From Sphingomonas phyllosphaerae 5.2 (GTDB lineage: Bacteria > Pseudomonadota > Alphaproteobacteria > Sphingomonadales > Sphingomonadaceae): a stretch of 64,000 nt of DNA. Position 1 is the first letter of the stretch, and every line of letters starts with the position of its first letter. The notes under the pieces were generated by a model that was given only the letters and a program-made list of their open reading frames with translations, did not search any database and was not told the DNA's origin. The stretch is from assembly GCF_000419605.1 (NCBI RefSeq), contig NZ_ATTI01000001.1:3630501-3694500 (forward strand). Reading direction: 5' to 3'. Of this stretch, positions 26,410 through 33,667 are shown piece after piece. Both the position numbers and the translations under genes were made by a program.

Positions 26410-26680
26410 TCAGCTTACGTCGACGTTGATCTGGAAGCGCGCGCACGGCCTTCCGACGTCCCGTTTTCGCGCACGACCCCGTCGTGGCCGTGGAAGCCGG
26501 CGCCCGCGGTATAGAAGGTCTGGCCCCCGTCGACCTTCTGCCGGTCGCAGATCACGCGGGAGTTGGGGCGACGAAATCGGTGCAGACCTTCCTGGTCGGA
26601 AGATCGACCTGTTCGTAAGCCGGGGTGTCGAATCTTCCGCGACATGACAACACCACCTTTCCACAGGAGCTGCGGCGCAT
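26410..26680 (-). pseudogene. remnant of a small gene with two apparent frameshifts
   Basis: Three consecutive pieces in different frames read like one protein on the minus strand: a piece containing FDTPAYEQVDLPTRKVCTDF, then one containing RVICDRQKVDGGQTFYTAG and HGHDGVVRENGTSEGR, then FQINVDVS and a stop at 26410-26412. The joins need single-base changes near 26560 and near 26440. No single frame gives a credible protein, and the true start is not clear (a Met is at about 26679 in the first frame). The coded pieces do not match a family that I know. It stands between hisZ and the frameshifted CPBP gene. Confidence 0.45.
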
Positions 26681-26767
26681 TTTTCGTCGCGCGCGTCGGG
26701 CGCAAACGGCGGCGTTGCCGGATCGCCACCTTGTCATACGGGGGCGCGGTGAGAGGTGCCGGCGCGT

Positions 26768-27868
26768 CTACAACGCGCGTGCCTCTCCTTCGACGTAGAG
26801 GTGCGTGCAGACCTGCGCCTCGGGCGTGTCGCCGCCGTCGAGCGCGGCGACCGTGACCCAGCCTTCGGCGCGCATCCGTGCCGCTTCGCGCGCGGGGGTG
26901 CCGAACGGGACGAACAGCCGACGACGGTCGCCCGCCGGTTGCTCGCCGACGAGCCGGTCGGCGTAGAGCGAGAAGCCGGTCGCGGCTTCTTCCGCGCCGC
27001 CTTCATGGACGACGGCGTAGGTGCCGCCGCGGCCGATCTCGGCGCTGGAGCTGCCGCCGAACAGCGAGAAGCCGAGCCAGGTCTGATATTCGAATCCGTG
27101 GCGTTCGGTTGGGTCAAGCGTCATCGCGACGCGGTCGCCCAGCGCATGCGCGATCGCCGCCAGTCCGTCGATGCGTGACGCCAGCACGCCGTCGCGATCG
27201 AATGCGCGGAGACGAGCGAGCGCCTGGTCGAACGGTCCGGCCGCTTCGATCAACGGCAGGTAATCGGGCGCGATCGCCGCGACCGCGCCGGCATCCTTGG
27301 CATCGAGCCGCTGGCGCAGATCGTCGAGCTGGCCCGCGGCGACGGGCAAAGCGCCGGCGGCGAGCGTGTCGACCAGATCCGGAAGCGTGAAGTCGATCGA
27401 CGGCCGCGCGATGCCCGCCGCCGCCAGCGCGTCGATCGCCACGGTGACGACTTCCTGCGCAGCGGCGACCGAATCGAGCCCGAACAGCTCGGCACCGATC
27501 TGCCGCGTTTCACGTGCGGGCGAGAGCTGGCTGGCGCGCAGCTTCAGCACCGCGCCGGCATAGCTGAGCCGGACGGGACGCGGGTGGTGCCCCAGGCGCG
27601 TCGCGGCGATCCGCGCGACCTGCGCGGTCAGATCGGGGCGAACGGCAAGCGTGCGCTGTGACACCGGATCGACGAAGCGCACCGCATCGTGGAGCGCGCC
27701 GGCCTTCAGCCGCGTACCGAGCGCTTCCGCGAATTCGGCGAGCGGCGGATCGACCCGCTCGTAGCCGTGCGCATGGATCGCAGCGAGCACGCGCGATTCG
27801 ATCGCGGCGGCGGCATCGGCGAAGGGTGGCAGGCGGTCGCGGAGACCTTCGGGGAGAAGCGCGGTCAT
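26768..27868 (-). CDS. hisZ: ATP phosphoribosyltransferase regulatory subunit
   Basis: HisZ is a catalytically inactive relative of histidyl-tRNA synthetase that activates the short form of HisG, the first enzyme of histidine synthesis. The 366 residues start MTALLPEGLRDRLPPFADAA and carry the motif LAVRPDLTAQVARIAATRLG typical of HisZ/HisS motif 2, and a SAEIGRGGTY segment near 290. No hisG gene is adjacent; the short HisG partner must be elsewhere. The start at 27868 was chosen because the family begins with the LLPEG motif. It is 38 bases downstream of serA and probably in the same operon. Confidence 0.9.
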   Translation of the reverse strand: MTALLPEGLRDRLPPFADAAAAIESRVLAAIHAHGYERVDPPLAEFAEALGTRLKAGALHDAVRFVDPVSQRTLAVRPDLTAQVARIAATRLGHHPRPVRLSYAGAVLKLRASQLSPARETRQIGAELFGLDSVAAAQEVVTVAIDALAAAGIARPSIDFTLPDLVDTLAAGALPVAAGQLDDLRQRLDAKDAGAVAAIAPDYLPLIEAAGPFDQALARLRAFDRDGVLASRIDGLAAIAHALGDRVAMTLDPTERHGFEYQTWLGFSLFGGSSSAEIGRGGTYAVVHEGGAEEAATGFSLYADRLVGEQPAGDRRRLFVPFGTPAREAARMRAEGWVTVAALDGGDTPEAQVCTHLYVEGEARAL

Positions 27869-27906
27869 GCCAGCCCTCTGCCGTGCCGACAGAGGGCTGA
27901 CAACCA

Positions 27907-29484
27907 TCAGAACGACAGGCCCATCGCGGTCTTGACGCCCGGCAGCGCCTTGACCCCGGCGAGCAGCTCCGCATCGACCGGCTCATCGACGCTGAGCAGC
28001 AGCACCGCCTCGCCGCCGGTATCGCGGCGACCGAGGTGGAAGGTGCCGATGTTGACGCCCTTCTCACCCAGCAGCGTGCCGATGCGGCCGATGAAGCCGG
28101 GCGCATCCTCGTTGACGACGTAGAGCATCGCGCCGGTCAGATCGGCCTCGACCTTGATCCCGAACAGTTCGACCAGCCGCGGCGCGCTGTCGCCGAACAG
28201 CGTGCCCGCCACCGAACGCTCGCCATCGGCGGTGCGGACCGCGACACGGATCAGCGTGTGGTAATCGCCCTCACGCTCGGTGCGGATCTCGCGCACCTCC
28301 ATGCCGCGCTCGCGCGCCAGCACCGGCGCGTTGACCATGTTCACGGTGTCGGTCTGCTGGCGCAGGAAGCCGGTCAGCACCGCGCTGGTCACCGGCTTGG
28401 GATTGAGGTCCGCCGCGGCGCCCTCGCGGTGGATCGACACGCGATCGATCGCGCCGGTGGCGAGCTGGCCGACCAGCGACCCGAGCTTCTCCGCCAGCCC
28501 CATGTACGGACGCAGCTTGGGCGCTTCCTCGGCGGACAGGCTGGGGACGTTGAGCGCGTTGGTCACGCCGCCAGACACGAGATAATCGGCCATCTGCTCG
28601 GCGACCTGGATCGCGACATTGACCTGCGCCTCGGTGGTCGAGGCGCCGAGGTGCGGGGTCGAGATGAAGTTGGGCGTGCCGAACAGCGGGCTGTCCTTCG
28701 CCGGCTCGGTCACGAACACGTCGAGCGCGGCGCCGGCGATGTGGCCCGAATCAAGCCCTTCCTTGAGCGCCGCCTCGTCGATCAGCCCGCCGCGTGCGCA
28801 ATTGACGATCCGGACGCCCTTCTTCGTCTTCGCCAGATTCTCGGACGACAGGATGTTGCGGGTCTGATCGGTCAGCGGCGTGTGGAGCGTGATGAAGTCG
28901 GCGCGCGCCAGCAGTTCGTCGAGCGTCACCTTGGCCACGCCCATCTCGACCGCGCGTTCCTCGGTGAGGAACGGGTCGTAAGCGACGACCTTCATCTTAA
29001 GCCCCAGCGCGCGGTCCGCGACGATCGAGCCGATGTTGCCGGCACCGATCAACCCGAGCGTCTTGGCGGTCATCTCGACCCCCATGAAGCGGTTCTTCTC
29101 CCACTTCCCGGCCTGCGTCGATGCGTCCGCCTCCGGCAACTGGCGAGCGAGCGCGAACATCAACGCGATGGCATGCTCGGCAGTGGTGATCGAATTGCCG
29201 AACGGCGTGTTCATCACGACCACGCCCTTCGACGAGGCGGCGGGGATGTCGACGTTGTCGACGCCGATTCCGGCGCGTCCGACCACCTTCAGGTTAGTGG
29301 CATGATCGAGGATGTCCCTGGTGACCTTGGTCGAGCTACGGATCGCAAGGCCGTCATAGTCGCCGATGATCGCCTTCAGCTCGTCGGGGGTCTTGCCGGT
29401 GATCTCGTCCACCTCGACGCCGCGTTCGCGGAAGATCTCGGCAGCGCGGGGGTCCATCTTGTCGGAAATCAGTACCTTGGGCAT
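27907..29484 (-). CDS. serA: D-3-phosphoglycerate dehydrogenase
   Basis: Oxidises 3-phosphoglycerate with NAD as the first step of serine synthesis. The 525-residue long form has a substrate and Rossmann domain with GLIGAGNIGSIVADRA near 145-160 and a catalytic HLGASTTEAQ histidine near 280. An intervening domain follows, and a C-terminal ACT domain (from about GAMLYVVNEDAPGF) provides serine feedback. The start at 29484 (MPKVLISDKM) has a GAGGAG ribosome binding site. A 75-bp palindromic repeat lies between serC and serA. Confidence 0.96.
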   Translation of the reverse strand: MPKVLISDKMDPRAAEIFRERGVEVDEITGKTPDELKAIIGDYDGLAIRSSTKVTRDILDHATNLKVVGRAGIGVDNVDIPAASSKGVVVMNTPFGNSITTAEHAIALMFALARQLPEADASTQAGKWEKNRFMGVEMTAKTLGLIGAGNIGSIVADRALGLKMKVVAYDPFLTEERAVEMGVAKVTLDELLARADFITLHTPLTDQTRNILSSENLAKTKKGVRIVNCARGGLIDEAALKEGLDSGHIAGAALDVFVTEPAKDSPLFGTPNFISTPHLGASTTEAQVNVAIQVAEQMADYLVSGGVTNALNVPSLSAEEAPKLRPYMGLAEKLGSLVGQLATGAIDRVSIHREGAAADLNPKPVTSAVLTGFLRQQTDTVNMVNAPVLARERGMEVREIRTEREGDYHTLIRVAVRTADGERSVAGTLFGDSAPRLVELFGIKVEADLTGAMLYVVNEDAPGFIGRIGTLLGEKGVNIGTFHLGRRDTGGEAVLLLSVDEPVDAELLAGVKALPGVKTAMGLSF

Positions 29485-29508
29485 GACGAATTGCTCCTCG
29501 TGCAATTC

Positions 29509-29583
29509 GTCATCCCGACGAAAGTCAGGATCTTGGGCCGCAGACGTGTGCGACGGGAGATCCCGGCCTTCGCTGGGATGACG
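29509..29583. repeat. 75-bp element bounded by a 9-bp inverted repeat
   Basis: CGTCATCCC at 29509-29517 and GGGATGACG at 29575-29583 flank inner partly complementary arms (CAGGATCT, AGATCCCGG). It fills the serC-serA gap and belongs to the CGTCATCCCGGCGAAAG-type palindromes common in sphingomonads. Confidence 0.6.
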
Positions 29584-29595
29584 TGAAATTGGGGG

Positions 29596-30750
29596 TTAGT
29601 TGGCGGCCTTCGCGGTGGAATACGCCCAGTCGAGCCACGGTCCGAGCGCCTCGATATCGGCCGTGTCGACGGTGGCGCCGCACCAGATGCGCAGCCCCGG
29701 CGGCGCGTCGCGATAACCGCCGATGTCGAACGCCGCGCCCTCCGCTTCCAGCAGCGACACCAGCTTCTTGATGACCGCCTCGTCGGCGTCGACCGTCAGG
29801 CACACGCTGGTTTTCGAACGCGACGCCGCGTCCTCCGCGAGGTGCCCGAGCCAGTCCCGCTCGGCGACGATCCGGTCCAGCGCCGCGGCATTGGCGTCGG
29901 AGCGCGCGATCAACCCACGCTCTCCGAGACCCCTGGCCCATTCGAGCCCCCAGATCGCGTCCTCGACCGCCAGCATCGACGGCGTGTTGATCGTCTCGCC
30001 CTTGAACACGCCCTCGGTAAGCTTGCCCTTCGAAACGAGCCGGAAGACCTTCGGCAACGGCCACGCCGGGGTGTAGCTTTCCAGCCGCTCGACCGCGCGC
30101 GGACCGAGGATCAGCACACCGTGCCCGCCCTCGCCGCCCAGCACCTTCTGCCAGCTGAACGTGGCGACGTCGATCTTGTCCCATGGCAAGTCGTAGGCGA
30201 ACACGCCCGACGTTGCGTCGGCGAAGCTCAGCCCGGCGCGATCGTCGGGGATCCAGTCGCCGTTCGGCACGCGCACGCCGCTGGTCGTGCCGTTCCAGGT
30301 GAACAGCACGTCGTTCGACCAGTCGAACTGGTGAAGGTCGGGAAGCTGCCCGTAATCGGCGCGGATCACGGTGGGATCGATCTTCAACTGCTTGACCGCA
30401 TCGGTCACCCAGCCCTCGCCGAAGCTCTCCCACGCCAGCGCGGTGACTGGGCGCGCGCCGAGCATGGTCCACATCGCCATCTCGAACGCGCCGGTATCGG
30501 AGCCGGGGACGATGCCGATGCGGTGCGTGTCAGGGAGATTCAGCAATTCGCGCATCAGATCGATGCAATATTGCAGGCGCTGCTTGCCCAGCTTCGAACG
30601 ATGCGAACGCCCGAGAACGTCGATAGCCAGCTTGGCGGGATCGTAGCCGGGCGGCTTGGCGCACGGACCGGACGAAAAATGCGGACGCGCCGGCTTCGTG
30701 GCGGGTTTCGCGGGCGCAATGGTGGCGTCGGCGGCAGTCAAATCAGTCAT
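29596..30750 (-). CDS. serC: phosphoserine aminotransferase
   Basis: PLP-dependent transaminase that converts 3-phosphohydroxypyruvate to phosphoserine, the second step of serine synthesis. It has 384 residues. The N-terminal tail is Ala/Pro/Lys-rich, then HFSSGPCAKPPGYDP opens the fold; the alphaproteobacterial subfamily (TIGR01365-like) is suggested by this opening and by the GIVPGSDTGAFEMAMW block. The PLP-lysine region is FSWQKVLGGEGGHGVL near 200. The start at 30750 has a GAGGAGAG ribosome binding site that lies inside a hairpin of the serC leader. serA follows, then hisZ. Confidence 0.94.
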   Translation of the reverse strand: MTDLTAADATIAPAKPATKPARPHFSSGPCAKPPGYDPAKLAIDVLGRSHRSKLGKQRLQYCIDLMRELLNLPDTHRIGIVPGSDTGAFEMAMWTMLGARPVTALAWESFGEGWVTDAVKQLKIDPTVIRADYGQLPDLHQFDWSNDVLFTWNGTTSGVRVPNGDWIPDDRAGLSFADATSGVFAYDLPWDKIDVATFSWQKVLGGEGGHGVLILGPRAVERLESYTPAWPLPKVFRLVSKGKLTEGVFKGETINTPSMLAVEDAIWGLEWARGLGERGLIARSDANAAALDRIVAERDWLGHLAEDAASRSKTSVCLTVDADEAVIKKLVSLLEAEGAAFDIGGYRDAPPGLRIWCGATVDTADIEALGPWLDWAYSTAKAAN

Positions 30751-30756
30751 TTCAGA

Positions 30757-30796
30757 CTCTCCTCACAGAGAGCACGCGCGGCGTTGGGACCGCGTG
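30757..30796 (-). ncRNA. serC leader-like regulatory RNA
   Basis: On the minus strand two hairpins directly precede serC. The first is CACGCGG (30796-30790), a short loop and CCGCGCGTG (30781-30773) with a two-base bulge. The second is CTCTC (30772-30768), loop TGTGAG and GAGAG (30761-30757), and it contains the ribosome binding site. This agrees with what is known of the serC leader motif of alphaproteobacteria, whose last stem covers the serC ribosome binding site. The effector is unknown. Confidence 0.6.
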
Positions 30797-30920
30797 GCCC
30801 GTCGACGGCCCTAGCGGCGCAACCGGGCGATGGCAACATAGATTATCGGGCCGCCGCGCCAGCGACTCCCTTCGTCACCGCGCGCTTGCCCCGCGCATTC
30901 GACTGCCGCACATCCGGGGC

Positions 30921-31586
30921 ATGCGGGGCTGGACGACGGGTGGACGCGGGATTGCGACAACGGCGGGATTGCTGGCGCTCGCCGCGTGTGGACGGAGCGA
31001 GCGGCCAACCGCGCCGGCGCAGCGCGCGCGCGTAGAGATGCCGTCGGTGCGCGAGACGAATCGCTGCTTTGCGGACCTCCGCGCACTGGGGGTCGACTTC
31101 CAGCCGTTGCCCGACAAGGATTCCGGCGGCGGATGCGCACTGGTCGGCACGGTCAAGCTACTCGACATCGGGGTGCCGACGGCCAATCTCGGTGCGATCC
31201 GTTGCGGGCAGGCGCGCGCGTTCGCGGGCTGGGCGCGCAACGGCGTGGCACCAGCCGCCTATCAGATCCTGGGCTCCGAGCTGTCACGGATCGTCAGCAT
31301 GGGAAGCTACGCCTGTCGCAACACCGTCGGCACCAGCGGGCCCGCGCGCCGATCCGGCCATGCGATCGCCAATGCGATCGACATCGGCGCGTTCGAGCTG
31401 AAGGATGGACGGCGGATCTCGATCCTGCGCGACTGGAACGCCGCCGACCCCGACGTGCGGCGATTCCTGCGCACCGTCCACACATCGGCATGCCGGCGCT
31501 TCGGCACCGTGCTGTCACCCGACTATAACGCCGTGCACCGCGATCACCTCCATCTCGAGGACGACCACGCGCGCTTCTGCCGCTGA
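30921..31586 (+). CDS. extensin-like family lipoprotein
   Basis: A 221-residue protein with a lipoprotein signal (LLALAACG, Cys near residue 23), so probably attached to the envelope. The extensin-like C-terminal domain is recognised by CFADLRALGVDFQPLPD near 50, SELSRIVSMGSYACRNTVG, and the metal-ligand pattern SGHAIANAIDIGAFEL near 145 with HRDHLHLE near the C-terminus. This H..D...H layout is the LAS/D-Ala-D-Ala-carboxypeptidase type, so a peptidoglycan role is likely but untested. It is divergent from serC and precedes a LOG-like gene by 38 bases. Confidence 0.82.
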   Translation: MRGWTTGGRGIATTAGLLALAACGRSERPTAPAQRARVEMPSVRETNRCFADLRALGVDFQPLPDKDSGGGCALVGTVKLLDIGVPTANLGAIRCGQARAFAGWARNGVAPAAYQILGSELSRIVSMGSYACRNTVGTSGPARRSGHAIANAIDIGAFELKDGRRISILRDWNAADPDVRRFLRTVHTSACRRFGTVLSPDYNAVHRDHLHLEDDHARFCR

Positions 31587-31624
31587 GCTTGCGACTGTAA
31601 GAATCGCGTTCTATCCCGCGAGGA

Positions 31625-32512
31625 ATGACTGACACCCGCGTACCGAGCCGCGTCTTTCCGCGCGCCAAGCAGGATGCCGAGGTCGCCAAGACCAGCATCT
31701 CCACCCCGCAGACCGAGAGCCCGGCCTATTCGCTGGCCTTCCAGGACATGGATTTCCTGCTGCGCGAAGACCTGCGCCCGGTGCGCTTCCAGCTGGAACT
31801 GCTCAAGACGCAGCTGATCCTCGACCAGGCGCATATCGGTTCGACGTTCGTCTTCTACGGATCCGCACGCATCCCGGAACCGGCCAAGGCGCAAGCGCTG
31901 CTCGACCTCGCCACCGACGAGAAGAGCCGCCGCATCGCCGAGCGGCTGGTCGCCAAGAGCAAATATTACGACATGGCGCGCGAGCTGGCGCAGATGTGCT
32001 CGAACTTCCCGCGCGACGCGGCGGGCAAGCGGCATTTCGTGGTGTGTTCGGGCGGCGGCCCATCGATCATGGAAGCGGCGAACCGTGGCGCGGCCGACGT
32101 CCATGCCGAATCGATCGGGCTGAACATCGTCCTGCCGCATGAACAGGCGCCCAACCCCTACGTTACGCCGGCGTTGAGCACGCAATTCCACTATTTCGCG
32201 CTGCGCAAGATGCACTTCCTGCTCCACGCGCGCGCCCTCGCGGCATTCCCGGGCGGTTTCGGGACGTTCGACGAGCTGTTCGAGCTGCTGACGCTGATCC
32301 AGACCGGCAAGATCGAGCCAATGCCGGTGCTGCTGTTCGGCCGTGAATTCTGGGAGCGGGTCGTCAATTTCGAGGCGCTGGTCGAGGAAGGCGTGGTGTC
32401 GGAGCGCGACCTGGGCATCTTCCGCTATGTCGAGAGCGCGGCGGAAGGCTGGGCGGTGGTTCAGCAATTCTATCGCGACCGGCAGGCGCGCCGCGAGGCG
32501 GACGGGAAGTAG
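31625..32512 (+). CDS. LOG/TIGR00730 family Rossmann-fold protein
   Basis: A 295-residue member of the LOG family, enzymes that release cytokinin bases or hydrolyse nucleotide 5'-monophosphates. The nucleotide-binding signature FPGGFGTFDELFELLTLIQT is near 210-230, and the earlier GSARIPEPAKAQ and VVCSGGGPSIMEAANRGA segments match the family. It has a longer N-terminus (about 70 residues) than the short LOG class, typical of a larger proteobacterial group of unknown substrate. It is likely in the same transcript as the extensin-like gene. The role of the pair is unknown. Confidence 0.88.
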   Translation: MTDTRVPSRVFPRAKQDAEVAKTSISTPQTESPAYSLAFQDMDFLLREDLRPVRFQLELLKTQLILDQAHIGSTFVFYGSARIPEPAKAQALLDLATDEKSRRIAERLVAKSKYYDMARELAQMCSNFPRDAAGKRHFVVCSGGGPSIMEAANRGAADVHAESIGLNIVLPHEQAPNPYVTPALSTQFHYFALRKMHFLLHARALAAFPGGFGTFDELFELLTLIQTGKIEPMPVLLFGREFWERVVNFEALVEEGVVSERDLGIFRYVESAAEGWAVVQQFYRDRQARREADGK

Positions 32513-32623
32513 GGGCGAACGTACGCGGGCAGCGAACCGACGCTTGCGTCGGTGCGCTCCTCGCGTTGATGCGCGTCGTGCCAGACTTGATCCGGGACCT
32601 TGCTAGCCAGCGGCGGCGGCAGA

Positions 32624-32653
32624 CGCACGGCGCACGGCGCACGGCGCACGGCG
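32624..32653. repeat. short GGCGCAC tandem repeat
   Basis: About four copies of a 7-base unit (GCACGGC) in a non-coding gap of 277 bases between the LOG-like gene and the leftward 130-residue gene. Nothing else stands out in that gap. Confidence 0.5.
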
Positions 32654-32789
32654 GGGGTGATGTCACCCGAACACGAAAGAGGCTGCTTGAAGCCCGCGGC
32701 CGAACTATCCGATCGGCACGGCCTTATCGAGGGTGTGAGCGGAAGGCGCACTACGCGTCGTTCGGGACGGGCGCGGCCGTGCGGGACGG

Positions 32790-33182
32790 TCAGGCTTCGA
32801 CCGGCTCCGGTTGGCGGACGATCACCGCGGGCTCACGCTGCATCAGCGGCGGCATGCCGAGGCGACGGATGTCGACGGCCGTCAGCCGGTTGAGCACGAC
32901 CGCGCTGAAACGACGGTCGCGCGTCTCGATCAGAATGCCGCCGTCGATCGTGCGCAGCATCGGCCATTCCACCTTGCACGCGCGAACCTTGCTGCCCTGC
33001 GCGACCACGACGGCGAGCCGCCCGTGGCGATCGATCGTCAGCGCCGCGTGGCCGTCGTCGCCGACCGCGGCATCGAACGCGACGAAGCCCGGCAGCACCT
33101 CGGCCACCGCGGCGATCGCTTCTTCGACCGTGTCGATCCGTCGCTCCGCCCGGCCGAAGCCGAACAGTGCCGCCAGCCGCAT
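32790..33182 (-). CDS. conserved-looking hypothetical protein, 130 residues
   Basis: A small soluble protein starting MRLAALFGFGRAERRID at 33182. It contains an acidic helix (TVEEAIAAVAEVLPGFVAFD), a beta-rich middle (ALTIDRHGRLAVVV) and a Pro-rich end (RLGMPPLMQREPAVIVRQP). I do not recognise a family. It starts 10 bases after the stop of the TIGR01244 gene on the same strand, so the two are almost certainly co-transcribed and may act together. Extending the frame further up gives only an Arg-rich shadow of that gene. Confidence 0.65.
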   Translation of the reverse strand: MRLAALFGFGRAERRIDTVEEAIAAVAEVLPGFVAFDAAVGDDGHAALTIDRHGRLAVVVAQGSKVRACKVEWPMLRTIDGGILIETRDRRFSAVVLNRLTAVDIRRLGMPPLMQREPAVIVRQPEPVEA

Positions 33183-33192
33183 CGCCGCCGCC

Positions 33193-33621
33193 TCAGCCTG
33201 CGCGCGCCACCGCGTCCATCGCCGGGCGCAGCCCGCCGAGGTCGTAGCCGGCCTGCGCCGCCTTTGCGGCCACAACGTCGGCATCGTCGCCACCGGCTGC
33301 GCGCGCCAGCGCCCACAGGTTGCACGAGCGCGTGCCGGAGCGGCAATAAGCGAGCACCGGACCGTCCGCTGCGGCAAGCGCCGCCGCCATCGCATCCACC
33401 TGCGCGCGCGAGAAGCCGCCGGGCGCGATCGGGATCGCGGTGTAGGCGAGCCCGGCAGCCTCCGCCGCCAGGCGGATCGCGTCGCCTTCCGGCTGTCCGC
33501 GCTCCTCGCCGTCCGGGCGATTGTTGACGATCGCGACATAACCGGCGGCGGCGATCGCGGGAACATCGTCAGGGGTGATCTGCGGGGCGACCGCGATCGT
33601 CTCATCCAGGGGGCGAAGCAT
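33193..33621 (-). CDS. TIGR01244-type phosphatase / sulfur transferase (DUF442)
   Basis: A 142-residue protein with a dual-specificity-phosphatase-like fold. The active-site loop VLAYCRSGTRSCNLWA near 89-104 has the CX5R pattern (Cys-Arg-Ser-Gly-Thr-Arg-Ser), and VNNRPDGEERGQP near 33-45 is a hallmark of this family, which is also found fused to beta-lactamase-like (persulfide dioxygenase/Blh) proteins. A role in sulfide or persulfide handling is possible. It is the first gene of a two-gene unit with the 130-residue protein. recQ lies upstream on the same strand, 46 bases away. Confidence 0.88.
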   Translation of the reverse strand: MLRPLDETIAVAPQITPDDVPAIAAAGYVAIVNNRPDGEERGQPEGDAIRLAAEAAGLAYTAIPIAPGGFSRAQVDAMAAALAAADGPVLAYCRSGTRSCNLWALARAAGGDDADVVAAKAAQAGYDLGGLRPAMDAVARAG

Positions 33622-33667
33622 GGCCGGACCCTAGCGGAACCCGCGCGCGCCGTCAGCCGGAAACGTA

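Noticed and set aside
32624..32653. Tandem GGCGCAC units as a CRISPR array
   Set aside because: The unit is 7 bases with no spacers; it is a simple tandem repeat.
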